From contig AZLU01000196.1 in NCBI GenBank assembly GCA_002224055.1, positions 1 to 64,000 on the forward strand: DNA of 64,000 bases, written 5' to 3'. The stretch's first letter is position 1. Each line of letters starts with the position of its first letter. The notes beneath the pieces were generated by a model. It searched no databases. It was not told the origin of the DNA and saw nothing but the letters and a program-made list of their open reading frames with translations. Made by a program: the position numbers and the translations under genes. Of the stretch, positions 1 to 12,838 are shown piece by piece. The stretch comes from Pezizomycotina sp. ARF18. Taxonomy: Eukaryota > Ascomycota.

Positions 1-2907
<2,907 letters not shown>

Positions 2908-4066
2908 CCTTCGTCTTTGATGGTCCACGAAGACGGAGAGCATGACGAGATAGCGAAGAACAAGTAGAATAGGGCAAATATATGGCATCGCATGTACTCT
3001 TCTCCTTGAAAACCCTCTTTTAAAAAAGGCGCGGCATGGTTTTTGAATGTCCCCATTGTATAAAAAATATTCCCCATTCGTTGATCGCTTTTTTTGGGAT
3101 ATTGTATCGTTTTGATCCGCTAAAGTAATCAATATCTGTCTGGACCTATGATTTCTGCGTCTTGATCCCGCATTTGAAACGCTGTTTACCTATTAATGTT
3201 TTAACAGTCCTACTATATCAGGCTTTCATTGTTATATTTTATACATATTTGATATTGGTTTTTTTTTTTTTTTTTGGACGATCATCAATCATCTGGGCGG
3301 AGTTTTTTGTATTTTTTTTTTTTTTTTCGTTCATTTGGAGCGCGGCCATAGTGCCTGTATAAATGAATAAAAATCTATATCAGAGATTTCAAGCAAATAG
3401 TCCTTTTTTACCGGTGATCCAGTCTGTGTTCCAAACTATTTCTGAAAGAGATCCGATGTACTAAATATATCAAGCGGCGTTCCCATCAGCTGTGGAGTTG
3501 GAATCCACGTTTTTATACCATATTATTTTCCACGGCGTGGGATCGAACCCCAGACTACGTTCTACTTAAACATGACCCCGGAACCCAACTCTTTTCCGAG
3601 ATATAATACATACACAAGTAGAGATAGGATATATATCTGAATTGATTATAAACAGATATATGGACATTACTTAGTACCACCCCAGTGAGATATCGAACGT
3701 TGCAGTCATCATGCCTAGAGCATGCAATTTACAACAAAATCTGATTGTTCTGGTAATATATCAGTTGACAATACGGCCCAATCTCACACACGAGCAATGA
3801 AATACCTCCTATTCATTCACAATATGAGATATCCAGGCTACTAGGGCTGAATACGCGCATCCTCTCTCTCCCCCTAGGATATAATTATTATAGGCTATAG
3901 CTATCCTAGCGAACTAACTCAGAGCACAAAGGGGAGTGCAATATCTACCTCAAAACAGGAAACTCTCTCCGCCAAGCTACACACAACATTAGGCTCGACA
4001 GCACGCCCGAGCACCTCAAAGTTCAGATAGTCATTTCCGGCGTCTTTCCCAAGATTTTAATTGGCC
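2908..4066. other. intergenic, between convergent MSC2-like and ferric reductase genes (left part)
   Basis: No coding region recognised. It contains T-runs at about 3260-3275 and 3316-3328 and the tRNA-like repeat described separately. The rest is AT-rich sequence with stops in all frames. Confidence 0.6.
3482..3566 (-). repeat. tRNA-like inverted repeat, copy A
   Basis: On the minus strand this reads as a T-arm/B-box-like segment (GGGGTTCGATCCCACGCC) followed by a spacer and ATAAAAACGTGG, then TCCAAC. A diverged copy (B) lies at about 4586-4660 on the plus strand with the same order of blocks. On the plus strand the segment GTGGAGTTGGAATCCAC could fold as an anticodon-like stem-loop. I could not assemble a complete cloverleaf, so it may be a tRNA relic, a tRNA-derived SINE fragment or a tRNA gene damaged by base errors. 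Confidence 0.45.
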
Positions 4067-4170
4067 GGTAGCTTGTCCGAGTGGTTATGGAGTTCGTCTT
4101 AAGTTTTCAAAATAAAACATTTGTTAACGAATGGTGCTTCACCGCGTGGGTTCGAACCCCACAGCTACCA
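4067..4170 (+). tRNA. tRNA-Leu (anticodon UAA) with a 22-nt intron
   Basis: A full class II cloverleaf can be drawn. The acceptor stem pairs GGTAGCT (4067-4073) with AGCTACC (4163-4169), with discriminator A at 4170. The D-stem is TCC/GGA (4076-4078, 4089-4091). The anticodon stem pairs TTCGT (4093-4097) with ACGAA (4127-4131). The loop reads C-T-TAA-G, giving anticodon TAA at 4100-4102. The intron 4104-4125 lies directly after position 37, the canonical place. A long variable arm follows (GGTG-CTT-CACC), then a perfect T-arm GTGGG-TTCGAAC-CCCAC (4146-4162). It decodes UUA. The D-arm and T-arm supply internal A and B box promoters for RNA polymerase III, and T-runs downstream (from about 4198) could terminate transcription. 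Confidence 0.95.
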
Positions 4171-5278
4171 TCAATTTTTGCATATTTTTACAAATTCTTT
4201 TTTTTTTGATCTTTGGGAGAAGAGAAGTCGTGATGTTGAGGTTTTTTTTTTTTTTTTTTTCTTTTTTTTTTTGGTGCAGTACACATATAAAAAGTTTCAC
4301 TTTTATTTTTTAGCTACGTGCAAAAGAGAAGAATTTATATATTCTTAATTAAAATAATACGACACGTTTGATAAAACTGTACTTTATAAATTTTTCTTTT
4401 CAAAGGGTCCTCAGGAGCTCATGTTTCATCGTCCGAATGAAAAAAAAAAAAAAAAAAAAAAATTAGATATCACAGTTACGTCTTCTATTTAATCCTCGAA
4501 CATACTTAGTAATTCAACAAAGCGTTGATTTCTTAGGCTATGGGGTTCGAGCCCACATCCTTTTCTTAAAGAATTTGTTAGCTTGCTTGTGGGTTTGATC
4601 CCACGCCGTGAAAGTTGTAAAATATAAAAACGTGGCCTCCAACCGCACGGGGCAACAATAATAATCTCAGAGGATGCTCTTTCGTTTTTTATTAATTAAA
4701 AGGATACACTATAGAGCAAAGACTCGAAGAGAGCAATATTATGTCAAAGCGGAGTTTGCCTATTGCTGATTTTCCACAGAAAGACGCGGAACTGTACGTA
4801 GAATACACCTACTAGGAGAAGAATATTTGATGATATATATATTCCCTATAAAGTGAAAACGAAACTACTTCATGTAAACAATCAATGTATACTTACCTAC
4901 TCGTTTGTAATATATCGTATCAACAGCACTTCATTACCCTCGATTTTGTTCCTACCGGTGTTCATGTTCATACATCCATCCTCCTCATAGTTACGAAAGA
5001 AGAGTTAAATAATTTAACTGAAGTTTTTATTTTGCAATATGTACATGATATATATCAAAAGAGAGGATAATGTTTAAACAGACGGAATTACACAAGGTTG
5101 TAGATAAAAACGCCAGCAAGATTCCCAAATACCAAAAGAAAGCATGAAGGTATGAAGTAATAAAATCAATACAAACCTATACTATCCGAAATATAAATAG
5201 GGCGTTTATTAATTGCTTTAGATAATGTAAATATTTCTTTAATTCTTTTTTTTTTTTCTTTTTTTTCTGTTTTTTCGT
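4171..5278. other. intergenic, between tRNA-Leu and the ferric reductase stop
   Basis: Holds long T- and A-runs (about 4238-4272, 4440-4462 and 5247-5267), a B-box-like GGGGTTCGAGCCCA near 4541 and tRNA-like copy B. No protein-coding gene recognised. Confidence 0.6.
4586..4660 (+). repeat. tRNA-like inverted repeat, copy B
   Basis: Diverged inverted copy of the element at 3482-3566. It shares a block ending GATCCCACGCCGTG, then ATAAAAACGTGG, then CTCCAAC at matching spacing. The first block forms a 5-bp T-stem (GTGGG/CCCAC) with a loop of only six bases, one short of a normal T-loop. Confidence 0.45.
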
Positions 5279-7962
5279 TTACCATCCGAACTCCTCAATG
5301 AATAGACTGATGCTAGGTCCACCGCTCGATATATTCTCCGTCGCAAACTTCCTGACGTTATCACTGCCGGGGCCGCAGCTCGCGATAGCGCATGTCTCGT
5401 TATCGTCGCTCCGTTGATAAAATTCTCTATTATCCGCTCCATGTTTGGTCTACCCGTCCGGATAAACTGATCCAGAACGTCCTTAGGCTTATCTAAACCC
5501 GGCGGAGCTGCCGACAGTCTTTTCTCCTGCTTTGACGTTCTCCGTTTTCTAACGCCCTTCTCGCCGGAGTAAGTGTCCATCTGCCGACGCCCCGACCTTT
5601 CAGCAGAGTGCCGTGGATTATCAGAGTTATCCTCGTCTTCCTCGTAGTCCGGGAAATCATGGATATTCAGCGTGCCATCGTCGTCGTCATCGTCATCGTC
5701 GCCGGTACCGCGCTTCTTCTCGTCGTACGAGTCGCTCTTCCTCAGCTTCGAATCGTACAGGTCCTTGAAATCGTCGTCGTCATCGTCGTTTTCGTCGTCG
5801 TTTTCGTCGTGCTCGACTTCCTGCGCGGGTGGAGCGCGGAAGTAACCCGACGTCCGCCTGATGTGTAAAGGTCGTGTGCCGGTGGTGTCGAAACCGGAGT
5901 CATCGTTTCCGGACTCATTACAACGGAGCCCGGGAATGAGGACTCTCGGACACACCTGCGGTGCGGATGGGCGGTCTGCCGCGGGACGATGTCGGCGGCG
6001 CTCTTTCGTGGGTGAGGGGAGTTATCGCGGAGACAAGGTACGTTTCACCTGATAGCGTCGAAAGTCGGTGCCGGTCTTTCGTCTCCTGCGACGGCATCAG
6101 GCCGCTGGAATGGGCGCGTGGGCGCCCGCGAGGAGGCGCCAATAAACCACCCGGTATGGGTGGCACGGGTGGAGCATCGTCCGAGCCCAGCAATGCAGTC
6201 CCTTCGGAGGAAGGACCGGCGCCGCGGCGTTCCGCAGACCTTCCACGCTTCTGATGGGGTTGAAAGCCCCTCATCATTTATCCGCGGCCTTGCCCATGAT
6301 GTTCATCATCGTCTCCGACCGCCAGATTCTCTTCTTCTCCGGGTCAGTTTCGTGTAAGCGAATGACCACATACGTAGTCTGGTCGTCCCCGACCCTCTCC
6401 CGCCGCGGGCCAGCTCTTCGAGCTGCGGCCGTATGTTTTCGTACGACATTGCTTTCTTGGTCGACCATATAAACTCCAAGTGCCTGACTTTTGCTTTCCG
6501 CACGATCGATAGCGCTATCGGTAGCGTAAAAGTAACACCGGAGCCCGAGGCGTACAGCAGCACCTTATCGAAGACGTTGAAATTTGGAAGAGCGCCGTAG
6601 GGGCCGTCAATGTACGCGATAAGCTCCCTCGTCTGCATAGTAGTGAACTTCTCGTCCGCGACCTTTTGGCAGCCCAGTTCATGGACCTAGTGAAACCGTC
6701 CTCGGGTTTGATTATAAAGTCTACGGTCTTCTTACCTCCTTCCGTGTCGATATCGTCGCCGACGGAAGCTATAGAGAACGGTGAGACTCGAAATATCTCA
6801 CCCTCGGGATATTCACGAAAGCGTGCGTTCCGGCCGCCACATGAGGTTGCCCCGGGTATCTTGATGTTCGTCATACCGTCCTGGGTAAGCTGTATCGTAG
6901 CTTTAAGCTTGTTGGCGTACCTGTTGTGCCAAAACATCCTGTTCGTTCTGATCCACGGTCTACAACGTATATTGCCAGCCCGAGGCCGATGGGGTAGTAG
7001 CAGTGGTGGTTGTGGAGCAGGCAACCGATAAATATTAAAGGAAAGAGGATAAGGTGCATTATGTAAAAAACCTCGTAGCGGATCCTCTTCAGCAAGTAAA
7101 ACGATGCCAGGACGAGCAACCAAAGGGCCAAAACAATGATCCCCCAAACGTTCTTCGAGATGAGCAGGAAGCCAACTTGGCTCGGGATAAGTCGGAAAGG
7201 CCGACAGCCACGGCAATTGTGTGGACTGAACCTTGGATGAGTGCCATGATAGCAACCCTAAAGTAGCCGAGTTAACGGACTCTTCTATTTTTAAAGTCAA
7301 CGACAGGAGAATTGGGACGAAAACCCACCATCTATGGAACACGTTAAGCTTCTCATACGACAAACCAGTGAGGAAACTCAACGGCGTATTCTTCATCGCA
7401 AGAAAAATCATGAGCGTGGCGTTCACGATGGAAAACCACCGCATCTTCTGGCCAGCTGGATAAGCTGGAGATCCTTTTGCGCGCTGAACGCGCAGACCCA
7501 AAAGTTGACGATGCAGTAAAAGAGGACGACGAGGAAGTGTGCTCGCGTGGGGAGGCCAAGGTAGCCTTGCTTCATGAAGAACTTTCGCAGCGCTCGACCG
7601 ACGTTCCGTAAAAATACGGCTTTGTTCCGTAGCTGCGGACGCCGGACATATATCTTTCGGAAGAGGTGTATCGAGGAGAAAAGTAGAATGCAGAATAATA
7701 TATATCTGTAGAAAGTCCTCGTTAGTTTACTCGCTTCTTTTCCTTGATTTCTCTCCAGAGTCTAAATCTTTCCTTTGAAGACCCCCATTACTTTAAACAT
7801 TCGAAGGTATGCTAGTGAAAGCTTTCTCTTACCCGTAAAATACACCCGTATGCGTGTTGTTTAAGGTCGCGAACACAGACTCGACGGTTGTATTGTCGTT
7901 TGTGAACGGCACCTCGCCGCTGTCGAACTTAAACCGGAGACCGTAATGTATTGGTCCGCCAT
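5279..7962 (-). CDS. ferric/cupric reductase transmembrane component (Fre family)
   Basis: Plasma-membrane flavocytochrome that passes electrons from NADPH through FAD and haem to extracellular Fe3+ or Cu2+ for uptake. Read on the minus strand: a short N-terminal Asn-rich, glycosylation-prone segment (NNTTVESVF, NNTHTG at about 7850-7900); membrane helices at about 7460-7720; MKNTPLSFLTG and FHRWW (about 7330-7420); further helices with HLILFPL and HNHHCYYP (about 6985-7060); FAD-binding SPFSIAS (about 6770-6790); and an NADPH-binding GPYG plus GSGVTFTLP region (about 6520-6610). It closes with the family C-terminus CGPGSDNVRKF and LFIEEFGW, with TAA at 5279-5281. Between the NADPH motifs and the C-terminus sits an unusually long Pro/Arg-rich and then Asp/Glu-rich insertion (about 5600-6280). 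Several frame breaks occur, one near 5400. The start at 7962 is provisional. Confidence 0.92.
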
Positions 7963-9981
7963 TTTGCACTACCTTTGAATCCTTGTTTTCTCTGCTCGTC
8001 GATCCTCTTTCTGTCGTTCGTCTATACCAAAATTGATACCACCTTTCCTTGATCAAGGCTCTGCTTGTTTGTGAATCCCGTCGATTTAAGAAATCTCTCG
8101 AGTCGATTTTTACCCACCAGGAAAGGAAACCACAATAACACAATCCAAAGAGCGACAACGAGAAAGAGGAGAAGAAAAAGAATACAAAGTAGCCATAGCT
8201 ACAGCTAAGAGGGCATCGTGTCTCTTTTAACAGAGGCAGGACGGGAAGCAAAAATTTTCGAGCTAATGATCTCAAGCTATCTCGAGTTTAGCTAGGATGA
8301 AGGACAGAAAAATGGGCTGTGATACTCAATCGCAGTTGGAGGATCCCATGCCTGTACAATACTGCATGTTGCGGCTGTAAAAAAAAAAAAAAAAAAAAGG
8401 CGACTAGCCGAGCGACGGGTGAAGCAGAACCCCCTCCATCTAAGCTATCCTTTCTTTCTTTCATTCTTTCTTTCTTTTAGTGTCCGAAGGCGCACTATCA
8501 GCCCTGCCTACTAACAGGCGGAAGAAGAAGAAGTGAAAAAGAGGGGCTCTGCTACCTAGGGATTAAAGATTACTTACTTAGTAGGTAACTATGGTGGGGC
8601 GATATAATAAGTAAAAAAAAAAAAAAAAGCCATCAAAAATACCGTGCGGCTGAAGAGATTAGGCAGGATCAAAGTCTAGTGGGGTTGTATAACGACTTAC
8701 AAGCTCTTCAAAGCAGGGGAGAGAATTCCAAATGTCTAACAGTCTTTGAGGCTGAGAGAAAGAGAGTTTTCCTCCAGTCGACTTCCAATACTTTGACCGA
8801 TTCGGGCAAGAAATATATAACACTCCACTACTATACATAGATTACCTACTCTCACAGACTCGTGATAAAGACTAAAGGAAAGCGGCTCTAGCTACTCCTG
8901 CGGAAGGCTTCTTCCTCTCTACCGAAGGAGAGAGAGAGAGAGATCAGTCAATTTATTTTAAAAACAAGAAAGGTGCAATGCAATTTCGAGCAGAAACAAT
9001 AGCGGACTATAAGTAAGCATTCCACAACTCTTCAAATTCAGAAAAAAAAAAAAAAAAAAAAAAAAAAAAACGAATGGTGCGTGTCGTTGGATTAACATAA
9101 AGTTTCTCAGGCGTCAAACAAGGAGCTTTTCCGATCAAGTAGCCTTCTAGAAATCTTGATATAGGTTGTCTTGATATACAATAAGCTACATAAAAACCCC
9201 TGCGGTACCGGTTATTCACATGACAAGATCTTTCGATTTGAAACCTCATAGTATGTAAAGTAGATATATATAACATTCGTGCTAGGCCGTTGTTCTTTAG
9301 CTCGTTGAGATGTATTTACATATATGAACAGCAGGATATAGGAACAGCGACAGTGTTGGAGTATATATAACATAAATATGTATATAGGAAAGGTGAAACT
9401 TGCAATACAGAGTCCTGATCGTGGGGATGGTCCTATTTTGCAACCAACGGGAATCAATAGCGCCACTTTTGACACAAAAAAGCTGCAGCGGGAGAATGCC
9501 GTTTTCACAAGCTCTCAAAAACGTTCCTTGCTGCTCAGGTTGGGACAGTATGAAAAAAATCAGAGGGAAAAAAAACAAAAGGCATAACCAAAAGAAGATA
9601 CAGTGGTATAGAGCGGAAAGGATAAGCGTTGGGACGTAAGAGATATTCGCATAAAGGAAAGCGACAACGACTCATATATGGATAGGGAAAGAAAGTAAGA
9701 AAAAGACGACAGAACACCATACTATTATGAAACCAAATAGCAATAAATAAAGCGCCAGTCCCAGAACCCGAAGAGAAAAAAGAGCGATAGGAGTTTCTTT
9801 TTGAAAAGGAAGACATAAATTGTAAACAAGGGCCGTCGTGTGTGTAGATAAACAACTATTCATATAAACAGGAAATGGTTGAAGGCTCAGAAAAGGGTGG
9901 ACAAATAAGAAATGAATGCAACGCAACTCCGAAATGCAGCACCTGCAGAACAAGATCGTGATACGCAAGAAATAAAGCTTT

Positions 9982-10012
<31 letters not shown>

Positions 10013-10149
10013 AAAACAAGGATAGAGTCAAGGGAAAAGATATTGTGAGTAGAATACGAATGCGAAGACGGGGCATATATCCCAAGAGGCCCTTCAGGCT
10101 AAATTGTAGAGAAAAGGCCCCAAACTTTACTGTCATGAGACAAAGTGGC
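7963..10149. other. intergenic, no gene recognised
   Basis: Upstream region of the ferric reductase and downstream region of the 10.2-12.8 kb gene. Contains a (TTTC)n tract at about 8451-8478, A-runs at 8379-8397, 8613-8628 and 9042-9070, a GA tract at about 8927-8942 and a purine-rich stretch at about 9540-10030. Open frames on the minus strand over the purine-rich part give only Phe/Leu/Ser-rich peptides and look like composition artefacts. Confidence 0.6.
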
Positions 10150-12838
10150 TCAAAAGAGCCACGAGGCCGACGATACCAGCCCGATCCAGAAAACAAAGCC
10201 GGCTACCGTGAATGCCGTCAGCACGTCTATGCCGTTGCCACCCTTATGCCACCGTTAGCACCGATCTTGCCAATGGTGACCACTAAGCCACTGTTGCCAA
10301 CGCTCCCTATCCCGAGAACGTACCAATGATCCCAACAATTACGGCGGCCATCATCACGATAAGGATCGGCAATTGTGATTCTGCCCACTCGCCACCCTTC
10401 GACAAAGTCAAGCGCGTACCGGTTCTCTTGATTTCTGAGCTTGAAAGACCAATCCACCCAGTCGTATTTATTGGCGACGGAGTTCGGGTTGTGAAAATAG
10501 TCTATGAGCTTGTGCGGTGAGACCTTGTCGGGCCCAAGTACGGACGCGGCAACGGAGGCCGCGTCATTTCCTATTTCCAGATCATGCGCGCGATTGTACC
10601 GCACCAGTCCTATGTATTTGATCCCTTTCAATGAGAGCAGCCTCCTCCAGAAGCCTCGCATGCGGTGATATTCGTCGTTGAGCCTGAGGAACATTCCTTG
10701 TCGTCAAAATCTACATGGCGTGATATCGCCACCTGGCCGATCTTCGGCCGCTGTGAGGAACCTCCCTTAATGCAGAGCGTCAAAACGCACGTATCCAGTG
10801 ATCTTCTCCGGCCCGTTGATGCGCCGACCGACATGTAGGGAGCCGCTTGGTTCGGATTCGTAGTCTGATCAGGTGCGTAAGTGTGTATTGCCACGTCTTT
10901 TTCCTGCGCGGAAGGCGGGGGTGTCGGAATCGCTATCATCGATGTAATGTGTTCCAGGAAGGCCCCTGGTACTGGTTGAATCGTGGCGCTTTAAGCGCGA
11001 GGATGAATTCGACCTGCCTGCCCGCATGAACGCGGGACGATTAGAAGTAGAAGTTTGGCGAGTCATCGTCACAACTGGCCGACCTGCGGCAGCAGCAGCA
11101 GCATCCCTATCCTTTTTCTCTCTTTCTCCTGAATCATTGGATATAGAACGGTACAACGGCTGTCGAACTCCCGCACTGGCAACAGGCTCCTTTACTATCT
11201 GGGAGTCAGACCTGATTTTGCGGGCTCCTCGTCCCGATGCTCTATGCTCCTGTTGCGGCACCTGTAGTTGTTGTTGACCTGTTGATACTCTATGATGTGA
11301 ATGATGGGAATGATGCGACTGCCGTGATTCGTCCCTTGGCCGCGCTTCTACTACGACTTCAGTTGCTGGCTGGCCTGAAGACACAACCACTGCTCGAGCA
11401 GAGCGTATTCCAGCAGCCAATTGTTCGTAAGATTCGCCTCCAGAACTAGAGAACGTCACATTTTTCTTCCCTGGCGTTAAGGTACCATCGCCAGGAGTAT
11501 CGGGAACATCAAGACCAGCACCGGCGCTTCCATCTCCGGGCTCTTCTTGTATCGACCAACGCAAAGTTGCCGGGAGAACCGAGGGCGCTTCCGGAGAGAA
11601 TTGAGCCGTCTCTCCACTATCCACAAAGCCGCCAGAAACCTCCTCGTAGATATAAAGAGGCTCCACACACCTGGAGTGCCTCTAATTAGTAGCTGGTGTA
11701 CGTTGTTGATGCGGTGTAATGCGCAGGGACGCTCGGTTATTTCGTTATACTGCGATCGTCTTCTTGTCGAGGTGAATCGTCCTGTAGGTGTAATTTGATA
11801 TAGTGTTCTAATTTCGATAGACGAAGGGCAGCCTCCGATAGGTATATAGACACCTTGCCTGTTGACTGCATAACCTTTAAAATGAGAGTTTACGGATAGG
11901 TCAAGCTTTAGAGGCCGTAAAGTACCGTCGGGTCCGCGCGATTCGCCTTCAAAAAAGTTATTTCACGTTAGTTTTCGCACTTCTCCGGCCTGCCCTTTTT
12001 CTTTTTTCTTTTTTTCTTCTTAATTTCTAAGGCCTTTCGCCTCGAAGTGTCTAAAAATGCGCATTAGCATACAGACTTACCATTTGAAACGTACACCTCC
12101 TGCTTTGCGAGGTCGTCCGATGGCTCCGCTTGTGCGGATGATTGAGCTGGCTTCCGAGCCATTGCTAACATATCTGCAGGTTTACTGCTACCCTCTCCGT
12201 GTAATGGCTTAGACACCTTCCAGGTGGCGATTGAGGGGGGATATAGTTGGTGCAGCAGAATCTGTCGGTGAGGTCGTCGGATCTACGTCGCTGACGGAAC
12301 TGAACTCTGCTGGCGACTCGGGTCGCGGCGGTTGTGGTGAAGCCGATGGCTTGTACGATGCTCTCGAATTTCGTCCGGAGGCTGCCTGCGATCGTCTTCC
12401 TGGAGCGAGCGCCTCTTTCGGACTTTGCATAATAGGGAGTTCCAAGTCGCTTTCGGACCTGTTGTCCAGCTTCAGCGGCTTTGGCCGATTCGGCGTCGGC
12501 GTTATCGACTCGGGCCTGACGTGCATTGACTGGAGAAGCTGCTGTCGTGGTTCTAGCGAATCTTCCTCTATTTCTTCGTCTTCGTCTTCTTCTTGTGGCG
12601 ATTCGTCTGTTGACGGTTACCTTCAAGGTGGCGCGTTCCTCATCTGAGCCCTTCAAGGAAAGAACTGCAGAGATTGGTAAAGAGCTTTGGGATGTTTCTG
12701 CTTCAAGCGATCTAGCTCGTCCTCCTCAGGGCTTGAATGTCTGTTCGGTCTAATTGGAGATGACGTATAACTTAAAGCTGACGTTCCTCCGACAGCAGCG
12801 ATAGATGCTCGCTTCTTCGTCTTGCTTTGTCTGTTCAT
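10150..12838 (-). CDS. large, mostly disordered fungal protein with a C-terminal two-helix membrane anchor
   Basis: Not recognised as a named protein; it resembles a class of Pezizomycotina hypothetical membrane proteins. Order from the N-terminus: a basic, Ser/Pro-rich disordered region (12838-12110); a donor-like GTAAGT follows at about 12083. Next is a helical stretch with SEAALRLSKLEHY (about 11800-11860), then a long Ser/His/Gln-rich disordered region (10869-11666). Then comes a conserved-looking segment DFDDKEMFLRLNDEYHRMRG, FWRRLLSLKGIKYIGLVRYN, and VDWSFKLRNQENRYALDFVE (about 10400-10720). The protein ends in a hydrophobic helix (VMMAAVIVGIIGTF, about 10310-10365), a Gly-rich link, and a second helix (LTAFTVAGFVFWIGL) before TGA at 10150-10152. 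Several frame breaks are present. Start MNRQSKTKKRAS is the most upstream sensible ATG. The fold suggests a tail-anchored or bitopic membrane protein; function unknown. Confidence 0.65.

Noticed and set aside
9672-10196. 174-codon Phe/Leu-rich open frame on the minus strand
   Set aside because: Composition artefact of a purine-rich tract; it overlaps the end of the membrane-protein gene in a different frame.
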